35,448 nucleotides of DNA from Nitrospirota bacterium (GTDB lineage: Bacteria > Nitrospirota > Thermodesulfovibrionia > Thermodesulfovibrionales > UBA6898), in contig SCQH01000104.1 of the NCBI GenBank assembly GCA_004321925.1, positions 1-35,448 of the forward strand, read 5' to 3'. Below are positions 1 to 7,826 of the stretch, one piece after another. The position numbers were made by a program, and so were the translations under genes. Positions within the stretch are counted from its first letter, which is position 1. Each line of letters starts with the position of its first letter. Under the pieces are notes generated by a model, which worked only from the letters and a program-made list of their open reading frames with translations, did no database searches and was not told the origin of the DNA.

Positions 1-12
1 CTCTTCCGATCT
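1..12. other. Illumina adapter remnant at contig end
   Basis: The first 12 bases, CTCTTCCGATCT, are identical to the 3' end of the standard Illumina TruSeq adapter. The reading frame that gives a good TlyA protein can be followed back only to about base 14, so these bases are most likely untrimmed library sequence and not genome. They should be masked before any join to a neighbouring contig is attempted. Confidence 0.85.
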
Positions 13-13
13 G

Positions 14-658
14 GTCGTTGTGCCGGGCAGCATGGCCCTCAAGGCAGGGAGCATGGTCGATCGTGATGCGGACATTACCCTGAAAAACGGGGACATTCCG
101 TTTGTCGGCCGCGGCGGCCTGAAGCTCGATGCGGCCCTTGAGCATTTCAATATTGACGTTGCCGGCAAGGTCGTGCTGGATGTCGGCTGCTCGACCGGCG
201 GGTTCACGGATTGTGTGCTGCAAAGAATGGCCCTGAGGGTATATGCGGTCGATGTCGGCTATGGGCAGTTTGACTGGTCGCTGCGAAATGACCCGCGGGT
301 CGTACTTCTGGAAAAGACGAATTTTCGGTATCTTGACCGGCAGGCAATACCGGAGAGGATCGACCTTGCGGTCGCCGATGTATCGTTCATCTCCCTCTTG
401 AAGGTCCTGCCCAAGATCGCGGAGTTCCTTCAGGACGCGGGCGAGGTCCTTGCACTCGTCAAGCCTCAGTTCGAGGTAGGGAAGGGCATGGTGGACAAAG
501 GAGGCATCGTCAGACTGGAATCAGCGAGACTTGCTGCCGTGGAGTCGGTCAGAGCCGGCGCCGAGCAGTTGGGGTTTATTGCAAAAGGTGTCTTTACGTC
601 CCCGGTCAGGGGACAGAAAGGCAATGTGGAATACTTCATCTATTTAGGGAGGAACTAA
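14..658 (+). CDS. tlyA: TlyA family rRNA 2'-O-methyltransferase, 5' truncated
   Basis: This encodes the FtsJ-fold methyltransferase domain of TlyA, which in characterised members methylates cytidine 2'-OH groups of 16S and 23S rRNA (some homologues are annotated as hemolysin). Visible are the SAM-binding stretch VVLDVGCSTGGF and the K-D-K-E catalytic set: Lys in GRGGLKLD, Asp in VADVSF, Lys in LVKPQFE and Glu in NVEYF. The S4 RNA-binding domain that normally occupies the first 60 or so residues is missing because the contig begins inside it; the first residues, VVVPGS followed by a VDRDADI-like segment, match the end of that domain. A GTG at 20 is therefore not the true start. The stop codon directly abuts the start of the next gene, so the two are probably co-transcribed. 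Confidence 0.93.
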   Translation, partial: VVVPGSMALKAGSMVDRDADITLKNGDIPFVGRGGLKLDAALEHFNIDVAGKVVLDVGCSTGGFTDCVLQRMALRVYAVDVGYGQFDWSLRNDPRVVLLEKTNFRYLDRQAIPERIDLAVADVSFISLLKVLPKIAEFLQDAGEVLALVKPQFEVGKGMVDKGGIVRLESARLAAVESVRAGAEQLGFIAKGVFTSPVRGQKGNVEYFIYLGRN

Positions 659-1336
659 ATGGCAGACGATCAGAAAATACTCATCGGACTGGATTTTAGT
701 CTCGCATCAAAGGATGTGCTCGAGGTCCTTATCGACGATATCGATGACCCTGCGGTCTTTGATGAGATCGCGAAGGCCAATGTCCATCGGCCCGAGATCC
801 TGACCATGCTCCTGGAGCATGCGGATACCCCTGCCGGGGTCCGCAGCTTCATCTCAGGGCATATTAATCTTCCTGTCCCTCAGAAGGCTGCTGAGCCGAG
901 GGAAAGACCGGAGGAGATGCGGCGCGAAAGCCTGACCTCGAAGATACAGAGACTCTCGATATCCGCACGGATACAGCTTGCCCTGAAGGGGGGAAGGGAG
1001 ATACGGGGCATTCTGGCGCGGGACTCCAACAAAGAGGTGATGCTGAGCGTTCTGGAGAACGGGAAGGTCACGGATTCCGAGATAGAGATGATAGCCAAAT
1101 CCCGGTCTGTCCTTGAAGAGGCCCTGAGGAGGATATCGAAGAACAGGGAATGGATGAAGAACTATGCGATCACCCTCGGTCTTGTCAACAACCCCAAGAC
1201 CCCTCCCGGGATCGCGGTCACCTTTGTGAGCGACCTGCGGGTAAAGGACCTTGTTGCCCTCGAAAGGAATAAAGGGGTTGCCGAGGCGGTCAGGAGCGCC
1301 GCGAAGAGGCTTCTTACCGTCAGAAAGCCGAAATGA
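659..1336 (+). CDS. Uncharacterised alpha-helical protein downstream of tlyA
   Basis: I do not recognise a named family for this 225-residue protein. It has no signal peptide, no membrane segment and no cysteine cluster. The sequence is rich in charged amphipathic helices; the region from about residue 95 to the C-terminus (SKIQRLSISARIQLALKGG, then NKEVMLSVLENGKVTDSEI) resembles a HEAT- or leucine-rich-variant helical solenoid, with the repeated idea of an Arg/Lys-rich helix followed by a short loop. The ATG starts on the base after the tlyA stop codon, and the ribosome-binding GGGAGG lies just inside tlyA, so translation is probably coupled. The gene ends 9 bp from the convergent chemoreceptor gene. 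Function is unknown; a scaffold or protein-interaction role is only a guess from the repeat-like helices. Confidence 0.8.
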   Translation: MADDQKILIGLDFSLASKDVLEVLIDDIDDPAVFDEIAKANVHRPEILTMLLEHADTPAGVRSFISGHINLPVPQKAAEPRERPEEMRRESLTSKIQRLSISARIQLALKGGREIRGILARDSNKEVMLSVLENGKVTDSEIEMIAKSRSVLEEALRRISKNREWMKNYAITLGLVNNPKTPPGIAVTFVSDLRVKDLVALERNKGVAEAVRSAAKRLLTVRKPK

Positions 1337-1345
1337 ACAGGCCGA

Positions 1346-3421
1346 TCAGACCTTGAATTTGTGCAGCTCTTTCACCATGTTCATCGCCTCTTCCCGTAAA
1401 GAGCTGATGACCAGGTTCATCTCATTTGATGAATGTATGAGGTTTCCGGTCGTGCTCATCATCTTATCCATGGCCTGAACGATCCGGATGCTCTTTTCCT
1501 TCTGGCTGTTCGTCGCATTGGCTATCTGGGATGCCTGGTCGGTCACGTTCTCAATGACATGGGCGATCAGCTTGCTGCCGTCCTTCTGATCGCTGGTGGC
1601 TGTTTTGACCTGGCTGGAAAGCTCCTTGACCCGCTCCGTTGCTTCGATGATGAACCTGCTGCCTTTTGACTGCTCCTGGATCGCCCGTGAGATGGTCTCG
1701 GTCTGCTCGGTCATCCCGCCAATGGCATCCGTGATCTGTTTGAGGACGATGACCTCTTCCGCGGTCGCCCTCTGAATGGCCCGCGCCATCTCGGTCGACT
1801 CTTTCGAGCTGTCGACGATCTCGGTGAGCGCATTGCTGACATCCTGAACAAGGAGCAGACCCTTTTCAACGGTCTGTATCCCGTCCGATGCCATACGGAT
1901 ACTTGACTTTGTCACGTCCTGGACAGATTTGATCAGAGAGGCGATCTCACTGGTAGAGACCGAGGCCCTTTCAGCAAGGCTTTTGATCTCATCGGCAACG
2001 ATCGTGAACCCCTTGCCGTGTTCGCCGGCCTTTGATGCCAGGATAGCGGCATTCAGGGCGAGGAGATTGGTCTGGTCTGCCACGTCGTCTATGACATTCA
2101 ATATCTTGCCGATATCATTGGTCCGTTTTCCGAGCATGTTGATGACGTCAGAGAGTGCGACCACGCTTTTCTTTATATCCTCAATGCCGTTCATGGCAGC
2201 AGCAGCAGCATGCATACCGTTGTCAGACGCCTTGGTCATGACGGTTTCGGCAAGCCCGACGGAATCGTTCGCCCTGCGCTCAATATCCCGTGTTGTTGCG
2301 TTGACCTCATCAATGGAGGAGGCAATGTCTTCGGAGGAAGAGGACAGATTGTCTATGCTCCCTGCGATCTGCTTGATCGTGGAGATCATTTCCTCAATAG
2401 ATGAGGCAGTGTCATGCGCCGTCTCGCTGAAGATATTGGCATTTTCAGCGACCCGTTCTATGGAGGCGGACATCTCGAGGATCGACGACGAGGTGTCATT
2501 TGCGGATTCGGAAAGGTTTTCTGCACTGGTAGCGACCTTGGAGATAGAATTGTTGATCTCGTCTATGGTGGATGAGGTATCCTCGAGCGCCCTTTTCTGT
2601 ATATCCACTGCAGAGACAACGTCCTGGGACAGGGAAGCGATATTCGAGGTAACGCCGGTAACGCTGTTCGTGACCCCCCCGATCTTTGAGAGCATATCCT
2701 TGAGATTCATCGCCATCCGGTTGATGGCCTTGCCGAGGGAGGCCAGTTCATCGTCGCCGTTTATCTTGATCACATAGGTGAGGTCACCCGAAGCCATCCT
2801 GTCAGCCGCCTTTTCCATCACCAGGATCGGTTTGGTGATGAACCGGGAAATGGATAAATAGACAAGGCCGAGAGAAAGCAGGAAGCAGAGGGATGAAATG
2901 CCGACGGCCCAAAGGAGCAGGGTATAGAGCTGGCTCTTTATCGCGGCAAGATGCACGCCGACGCGCAGTGCGCCGATGACCTTGTTCTCTGCGTTCAGGA
3001 GGGGAAAGGAAAGATCATAGAAGGAACCCACGGTCTGGACAAGCGGTTTGTCGGAGGCCACGATGTTCTTCGTCGCCGGATCCTTCAGTTCCTTCCCGGT
3101 GCTGTTGGGGTCCTGGTGATAGAGGACCCGGCCGGTGATGTCGACCACCATGGCATATCCGATGGCCTTATCCCGGGTGATGAGGTCTTTCATCTTTTCG
3201 TTGACCCCGTCCATGGACTCAATGGGGACCCCGAGGCTCAGCACCTTGGCCAGTTCCCTCTGCATACCGTCACCGATCGCGGTCGTTTTGGACAGTATGG
3301 CGCCTTCGTATTTGTGAGATGCAATATACGTCAGAACGGCCGTGTTGATCGCAAGGATGATAAAGAGGATCCCCGCGACGATTGCGATCGACTTCTGTTG
3401 AAGGGTCATGCTGGTCTTCAT
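1346..3421 (-). CDS. Methyl-accepting chemotaxis protein
   Basis: A 691-residue transmembrane chemoreceptor. TM1 is about residues 12-34, followed by a periplasmic Cache-like sensor domain of about 130 residues (with VVDITGRVLYHQDP near 92-105), TM2 about 167-191, a HAMP domain about 192-245 and a long cytoplasmic signalling coiled coil. The hairpin tip, about 444-488, has the kinase-control signature DQTNLLALNAAI and GEHGKGFTIVADEIKSLAER, with Leu at the position that is usually Glu in NAAIEA. Four tandem 28-residue repeats begin at residues 281, 309, 337 and 365, and matching 28-residue repeats lie on the return helix. There is no C-terminal NWETF-like methyltransferase tether. Its start overlaps the stop of the binding-protein gene by 4 bp (ATGA), so it is the last gene of the electron-transfer operon. 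It probably signals through a CheA/CheW array encoded elsewhere. Confidence 0.93.
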   Translation of the reverse strand: MKTSMTLQQKSIAIVAGILFIILAINTAVLTYIASHKYEGAILSKTTAIGDGMQRELAKVLSLGVPIESMDGVNEKMKDLITRDKAIGYAMVVDITGRVLYHQDPNSTGKELKDPATKNIVASDKPLVQTVGSFYDLSFPLLNAENKVIGALRVGVHLAAIKSQLYTLLLWAVGISSLCFLLSLGLVYLSISRFITKPILVMEKAADRMASGDLTYVIKINGDDELASLGKAINRMAMNLKDMLSKIGGVTNSVTGVTSNIASLSQDVVSAVDIQKRALEDTSSTIDEINNSISKVATSAENLSESANDTSSSILEMSASIERVAENANIFSETAHDTASSIEEMISTIKQIAGSIDNLSSSSEDIASSIDEVNATTRDIERRANDSVGLAETVMTKASDNGMHAAAAAMNGIEDIKKSVVALSDVINMLGKRTNDIGKILNVIDDVADQTNLLALNAAILASKAGEHGKGFTIVADEIKSLAERASVSTSEIASLIKSVQDVTKSSIRMASDGIQTVEKGLLLVQDVSNALTEIVDSSKESTEMARAIQRATAEEVIVLKQITDAIGGMTEQTETISRAIQEQSKGSRFIIEATERVKELSSQVKTATSDQKDGSKLIAHVIENVTDQASQIANATNSQKEKSIRIVQAMDKMMSTTGNLIHSSNEMNLVISSLREEAMNMVKELHKFKV

Positions 3422-4353
3422 TTGATCACCCGTGTGGCAGCGGTCAGAAGGTCAAAGGGTATCTTGAGTCCCATTTCCGTAGCCTCCTTCAGGTTGATGA
3501 TCATATCAACTTTTTTGGGCTGCTGCACCGGTATCGAGGCAGGTTTTGCACCCTTGATGACCCGTGCGACCATTTTTGCCGTCTCTCTTCCCTGTTCCTG
3601 CGGGTTAGCAGCGATGGTGAGGATGACCCCGCTGTTCTCTCCGCCCCCGATGGTTGTTGCAGTCGGTATCTTTGCCTTCTTGGCTATGCCGATGATGTTA
3701 TTGACACAGTGCATAGCTGCACAGCCCGTAGTCATGAACAGGGCATCGACGTTGGTGATCTTTGCGGTATCCTCGGTCTTTTTAACATTAAATCTCACTG
3801 AATGGAAATTGAAGGTGCCTTCGAGCTGTTTTGCCTCGTTCGCCTGCAAGATGGTATCTTTCTCAGATTCGCTGTATATGATCCCGAGCTTCGTAAAGGC
3901 CGAGATGCCTTTAAAGTTCTTCAGGAGGCTGGCAACCGGGACCTTCGAGCTTATCCCTGTTGCATTCTTACCTGCAACTCCCAGCGCCTGGGGGTCATAC
4001 ACCCCGGCAAAGACAACCGGGATCTCGGTGGTTTCATGCAGGACCGACAGCGTCGCAGGGGCACCGTAGGATACGATGATATCAGCGCCGACGGCGACCA
4101 GTTTTCTCGCCGCGTTCGTCCATGACATAGGCTCAGGGTTCGGGCTCTGGAGGATAAGCTCCACCGTCCCCGGGGCAATACCTTCTGCCGCAAGTCCTTC
4201 GGTGAAGGCCTTGTGGATCTCCTTGTAATAGGGGATGCTGCCGGTCATGATAACGCCGACGGTCTTCTCTGCTGCCCATGCCGGGGCAGAACTGAGCAGG
4301 ATCAGGGTCATGACACCTGCTGCAATAAACTTATGTGATAACAATTTTCTCAT
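3418..4353 (-). CDS. Periplasmic substrate-binding protein, ABC_sub_bind (PF04392) type
   Basis: A 311-residue exported protein with an N-terminal signal peptide (hydrophobic core about residues 10-25, cleavage likely after APAWA). The body matches the solitary ABC_sub_bind family of two-lobe binding proteins: VGVIMTGSIPYYKEIHKAF at the start of lobe one, ADIIVSYGAPATLSVL and IPVVFAGVYDPQALGV in the middle, and NPQEQGRETAKMVARVI near the end. No permease or ATPase gene is nearby. The gene overlaps the chemoreceptor by 4 bp and follows the barrel gene by 11 bp. The known family binds small ligands such as aromatic amino acids or other organics. From the context I infer it may present a ligand to the chemoreceptor and not feed a transporter; the ligand cannot be read from the sequence. 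Confidence 0.88.
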   Translation of the reverse strand: MRKLLSHKFIAAGVMTLILLSSAPAWAAEKTVGVIMTGSIPYYKEIHKAFTEGLAAEGIAPGTVELILQSPNPEPMSWTNAARKLVAVGADIIVSYGAPATLSVLHETTEIPVVFAGVYDPQALGVAGKNATGISSKVPVASLLKNFKGISAFTKLGIIYSESEKDTILQANEAKQLEGTFNFHSVRFNVKKTEDTAKITNVDALFMTTGCAAMHCVNNIIGIAKKAKIPTATTIGGGENSGVILTIAANPQEQGRETAKMVARVIKGAKPASIPVQQPKKVDMIINLKEATEMGLKIPFDLLTAATRVIK

Positions 4354-4364
4354 TCACCGATCCT

Positions 4365-6332
4365 TTACCATTTCTTCGATATTGTGAGCAGGGCGATATG
4401 TGCCTTGCCGTTTGTGACATCGTCAAAAATATTGGCGAGAACGTCTTGTACTTCACTGTATCTGTATTTCACACCCACGGAAAAACCTTTTTTAAGATGA
4501 TACTCCCCTCCGGCAGTTACAACAGTTTCCCTGATTTTAAGCTCAGAAAAGGAAGCCACGGAAACAGGCTGAAGCAGCACGGAACTATTGGGATAAAAGC
4601 CTCCATTGCTGATCGTATGGCTGATGCCTCCGGTTACTATGATGGCAGTTGAGGGGCTATATGCAGCATCCAGGGAATAGCTGTGGACCCTGTCCTTGTA
4701 GGGAACGAGCGGGTCGATGAAGGGCGCCCCTGTTGCATTGTGGTATTCAATATCCTGCTGTATCTTGCTATGCATGTAGGAATAACTGCCGGTGACCGTG
4801 AGGTTCCTGAGGAGCCCGACAGTCAGGACACCCAGCAGCCTGTCCCGCGACACATCCCGGTGATCCCCCCCGGTAATGGTGCCGTTCGTTTCAAGAAAGT
4901 GCAGGTTGCTGCGTTTTTCTTTGATCTGGCTGTAGTTGACGTGTGCGCTGACGAACGGCAGGGGACTCCATGACAGGGAGATCCTGCCCTCATCGGAGCG
5001 GTCCGGATAAACATTATAGGCCGGGTCATCATTTTGCTGATGTATATATTTCGCCGTAAGCTGGACACCCCGTATAAGACGGATATCAGAGCTCAGGGAT
5101 GCCGTATTTTTTTGCGTTGATTCGGCAACCTTGATCGTGTCGGCATGATTCCTTTTTATGTCGTCATGACTGTATTCTGCCTTGAACGCAACGCCGGTAA
5201 CGGGTCTGTATCTCACAATTCCCGTAATCGTGTCAGACACCGACGTAACCGACGGCTCAACAGGATAGGTATACGTGTTCGAAGGGTTAAGCCTGTCTGT
5301 GATGGTGACGGTCTCCGGATTTTCGATATCGATATCCTTATGCCGGTATTTTAATACCATTACCAGCCGGGGCGTTGCAGTCCAGATCAGCTCGCCGGCC
5401 CCGATAAAATACTTGGATTTTGTCCCGCTGCTTTGGTTTTCCCTGTCCTGTTGCGAAAAGGTCGCGGAGGCCACAAGACTGCCGGTATAGGACGTATGCA
5501 GTTTGAGCGTGTTTGTCGAGCCCTTGAGTTCGGGGATCAGATTATGCGGGTATTCGCCGGCAGCGCGGGCAGGGGCCGCTGTAACAGCCGAGTATGTATC
5601 AAAGAAAACATTTGTGCCCCCCACGTCCAATCTCTTTTCAGCGTGAGACAAGTCGACCTCAACAGGTCCGAGATGGCTGTTGAGTCCGAGCACTATGTTC
5701 TGTGTCTTCCAGTCCACATCCCGTGCCTGGGATGTCCTTATGATGCTGTTGTTGCTCCCGGAACCCAGGAGAAAGCGCTGCTGCTGGCTTCCCTCCCGTG
5801 TAGTATGGGAGCCGTCTATATACACATGAAGAGGAAAGTCACGGGTCTTAAACCTGAGGAAGACGTTGCTCATAGTACGCTTAATGCCATAATTTACGCC
5901 GGCATCCCTGCTGTTATCAACTCCCGGGCTGGCAGTTGCAGGATTCAGGTCGACCAGGGTTCTCTGGTCCAGATTATGAAATAATCCCCGAAAAACGCCT
6001 CTGAAGACAACCGTATCTTCGTAGGCATAATTAATGTCCCCGAAGTAATCCTTTATGTTATTAAGTTCAAAATCAAGATGGACGCGGTGCGGAAAACTGA
6101 AAAAGCGGTGCTCAGCTCCGAACGTTACCGAATTCTTCAGGTATTCGTATTCAGCAGCGCCGGCAGACCCTCTGAGGCTGGTATATCTGTATCCGGCTGA
6201 AAGGGAGGTCTCAGGAGCGATCGAGGGGAAAACATAGGCCTCGTCAGAGGCAGGCTCCTCAGCATAGGTATAGGCCTTCAACGCGGTGAGCGATACCATC
6301 GTTATAATCAAAATGAATATTATCTTTTTCAT
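4365..6332 (-). CDS. MtrB/PioB-like outer-membrane beta-barrel of a porin-cytochrome conduit
   Basis: A roughly 655-residue exported protein: signal peptide (hydrophobic core IIFILIITMVSLTAL), a short periplasmic N-terminus, then alternating aromatic and polar strands throughout (for example LSAGYRYTSLRG, VVFRGVFRGLFHN, LVMVLKYRHKDI, FSVGVKYRYSEV) ending in a C-terminal Trp, as expected for an outer-membrane barrel. The length fits the decaheme-associated MtrB/PioB family, whose barrels sheath a decaheme cytochrome and pass electrons across the outer membrane. I see no cysteine, so the N-terminal CXXC of Shewanella MtrB is absent. An ATG six bases upstream, at 6338, is in frame, but AGGAGG at 6340-6345 sits 7 nt from the ATG at 6332 and only 1 nt from the other, so I use 6332. 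The decaheme gene is immediately upstream. The family call rests on size, barrel pattern and neighbour. Confidence 0.8.
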   Translation of the reverse strand: MKKIIFILIITMVSLTALKAYTYAEEPASDEAYVFPSIAPETSLSAGYRYTSLRGSAGAAEYEYLKNSVTFGAEHRFFSFPHRVHLDFELNNIKDYFGDINYAYEDTVVFRGVFRGLFHNLDQRTLVDLNPATASPGVDNSRDAGVNYGIKRTMSNVFLRFKTRDFPLHVYIDGSHTTREGSQQQRFLLGSGSNNSIIRTSQARDVDWKTQNIVLGLNSHLGPVEVDLSHAEKRLDVGGTNVFFDTYSAVTAAPARAAGEYPHNLIPELKGSTNTLKLHTSYTGSLVASATFSQQDRENQSSGTKSKYFIGAGELIWTATPRLVMVLKYRHKDIDIENPETVTITDRLNPSNTYTYPVEPSVTSVSDTITGIVRYRPVTGVAFKAEYSHDDIKRNHADTIKVAESTQKNTASLSSDIRLIRGVQLTAKYIHQQNDDPAYNVYPDRSDEGRISLSWSPLPFVSAHVNYSQIKEKRSNLHFLETNGTITGGDHRDVSRDRLLGVLTVGLLRNLTVTGSYSYMHSKIQQDIEYHNATGAPFIDPLVPYKDRVHSYSLDAAYSPSTAIIVTGGISHTISNGGFYPNSSVLLQPVSVASFSELKIRETVVTAGGEYHLKKGFSVGVKYRYSEVQDVLANIFDDVTNGKAHIALLTISKKW

Positions 6333-6339
6333 GTCCATG

Positions 6340-6345
6340 CCTCCT
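6340..6345 (-). promoter_or_regulatory. Ribosome binding site deciding the barrel start
   Basis: AGGAGG on the minus strand overlaps the TAG stop of the upstream decaheme cytochrome gene. Its spacing of 7 nt to the ATG at 6332 favours that start over the ATG at 6338. The overlap with the upstream stop suggests translational coupling, so that cytochrome and barrel are made together. Confidence 0.65.
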
Positions 6346-7339
6346 ACTGTATGAACCTGCCCTTGCCGCTTGCGGAAGGGATGTCAGTACCATGTATCGT
6401 AGAGTGACAATCAGAACAACGCGTATTGCGTGCTGCCCTGTTTTCGGCACTCGTCAGTGGTCCGGTCCGGTGTCCGGCATGACACTGCAGGCAGAGGAAC
6501 GGGGGAGGGGTTGTCAGCAGGTTATTGTTCGGAGAGCCATGCGGACTGTGGCAGGTCCTGCAGTCCTCGGTGTTCTCGGCATGCTGGAACGCAAAAGGAC
6601 CCTCTTTCTCTGCGTGACATTGGGTACAGGTTTCCTTCACCGTCGGTTTTCTCAGGAGTTTTTCGTTGATCGAGCCGTGCGGATCGTGGCAGTCATTACA
6701 GAAGACACGTTTTTCAGGAACAGGGTGATGGCTCGGAAGGGAAAACTCGGCCTTTGTTGTCAGGTGGCATTTGTCGCACATCTCAGCCATATGCTGGAGT
6801 TCCACTTTTAAATCCGAGCCCGCATGGACCTTATGGCAGTCCGAGCAGGCAACGTCGCTGACCGCATGAGTTCCGGCGTTCCAGTTATGGAGATTGAACG
6901 TTGCATTGGCAGTATGGCATTTGAGGCATATAAGCGATTTTGCCTGGGCAGGCAGGGTCTTGAGATCTATCAGGGTCTTGTAATCGCAGGCAGTCTGCTT
7001 TCCTGCCCTGGCATCTTCCGCAACTTTTTCCGGGGTCAACCCTTCAACAGCAAGGCTGCCCGGGCCGTGGCAGGACTCGCAGTCCACCAGAGGCAGGTTC
7101 ATCTTCCGCGAGAGCTGCACACCCATGGTGCTGGCGTCGAAGTCCTGCTTGATCTTGTCATGGAAATGACAGGCTGAAAGACAGGTGCGGGTGCCAATAT
7201 AGTTTGCATCGAGTCGGCCTGCTATCATTTTTTCATATTCCTTGATGGGGATGATGGCCTTTGAGGCCTTCAGCGTCTCACAGCCCGTGAGCACCAAAGA
7301 GGCCATTAAAAGGAAAAAGAAGATATTCCTGGTTCTCAT
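6344..7339 (-). CDS. Decaheme c-type cytochrome lipoprotein, MtrA/DmsE-like
   Basis: A 331-residue exported multiheme cytochrome. A lipoprotein signal peptide ends in LTGC with the lipidated Cys at residue 20. Nine CXXCH heme sites start at residues 87, 138, 165, 188, 214, 238, 260, 283 and 308; a tenth, CLSACH at 53-58, has three residues between the cysteines. Additional histidines (for example HNW, HKVH, HHP, DPHGS, IHGT) can act as distal ligands. Ten hemes in about 330 residues, with even spacing, match the DmsE/MtrA family that carries electrons through the outer membrane inside an MtrB barrel. The gene is the first of the operon, with a good promoter in front and the barrel gene 11 bp downstream. 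The lipid anchor is a difference from soluble Shewanella MtrA and more like the anchored cytochromes of Geobacter conduits. No separate extracellular cytochrome gene lies in the window. Confidence 0.9.
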   Translation of the reverse strand: MRTRNIFFFLLMASLVLTGCETLKASKAIIPIKEYEKMIAGRLDANYIGTRTCLSACHFHDKIKQDFDASTMGVQLSRKMNLPLVDCESCHGPGSLAVEGLTPEKVAEDARAGKQTACDYKTLIDLKTLPAQAKSLICLKCHTANATFNLHNWNAGTHAVSDVACSDCHKVHAGSDLKVELQHMAEMCDKCHLTTKAEFSLPSHHPVPEKRVFCNDCHDPHGSINEKLLRKPTVKETCTQCHAEKEGPFAFQHAENTEDCRTCHSPHGSPNNNLLTTPPPFLCLQCHAGHRTGPLTSAENRAARNTRCSDCHSTIHGTDIPSASGKGRFIQ

Positions 7340-7368
7340 GCTTCCTCCTGCAAATATATTTGTGTTAA

Positions 7369-7397
7369 ATAATATAAATAAATGAGATTTAAGTCAA
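7369..7397 (-). promoter_or_regulatory. Sigma-70-type promoter of the cytochrome-chemoreceptor operon
   Basis: On the minus strand TTGACT (7397-7392) and TATTAT (7374-7369) are separated by exactly 17 bp; each matches the consensus at five of six positions. Transcription would start near 7362, about 22 nt before the cytochrome ATG at 7339, whose ribosome-binding GGAGG lies in between. The surrounding region is AT-rich compared with its genes. Confidence 0.6.
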
Positions 7398-7452
7398 TAA
7401 TATTAAGCCGATTTTAAAGTGGTTCTGCAGTGATTTCCGGCAAATCCATATG

Positions 7453-7461
7453 TGTTAAACT
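7453..7461 (+). promoter_or_regulatory. Possible extended -10 promoter for clpS
   Basis: TGTTAAACT contains a TG dinucleotide one base before a TAAACT hexamer, the layout of an extended -10 element. I see no convincing -35. The nine bases TGTGTTAAA at 7451-7459 also occur at 7361-7369 in the same intergenic region. The start of clpS is about 50 nt downstream. Confidence 0.3.
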
Positions 7462-7511
7462 AGAAGTAGTCCTGCTGAACAGGCAGGGATAGAAGGGATA
7501 CTGAATAAACG

Positions 7512-7826
7512 ATGTCCGGACCAAAACAGCGCACAGCAGAGGAGACGGGTATAAAGGAACGGCGGAAGACCGCGACCCCGCCTTTATATAAAGTATTTCT
7601 TCTGAACGACGATTATACGACCATGGATTTTGTGGTCCAGGTCCTGGAACAGGTATTTCACAAGAACCCTGTTGAAGCTACGCAGATCATGCTGTATGTC
7701 CATAAAAAGGGCCGCGGCCTGGCCGGGGTCTATGAACGCCAGATCGCCGAGGCAAAGATCGTTGCAGTACATAAACATGCTGAGGATAACGGGTTTCCAC
7801 TGAAATGTGACATGGAGAAAGAATGA
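7512..7826 (+). CDS. clpS: ATP-dependent Clp protease adaptor ClpS
   Basis: A 104-residue adaptor that binds N-terminal Leu, Phe, Tyr or Trp of substrate proteins and delivers them to ClpA. After a flexible N-terminus of about 22 residues come the family hallmarks: PPLYKVFLLNDDYTTMDFVV, where NDD and the T-T-M segment help form the N-degron pocket, then the helix ending HKNPVEATQIMLYVHKKG and the loop GVYERQIAEAKI. Length is normal. Its last four bases overlap the clpA start as ATGA, so the two are translationally coupled. The purine-rich AGAAGGG about 14 nt upstream of the ATG is a poor ribosome binding site; no better start exists without losing the N-terminal extension needed for delivery. 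Confidence 0.96.
   Translation: MSGPKQRTAEETGIKERRKTATPPLYKVFLLNDDYTTMDFVVQVLEQVFHKNPVEATQIMLYVHKKGRGLAGVYERQIAEAKIVAVHKHAEDNGFPLKCDMEKE

Noticed and set aside
2951-4069. 372-codon plus-strand frame opposite the chemoreceptor and binding-protein genes
   Set aside because: Low-complexity composition and no motif; the minus strand encodes clear proteins over the whole span.
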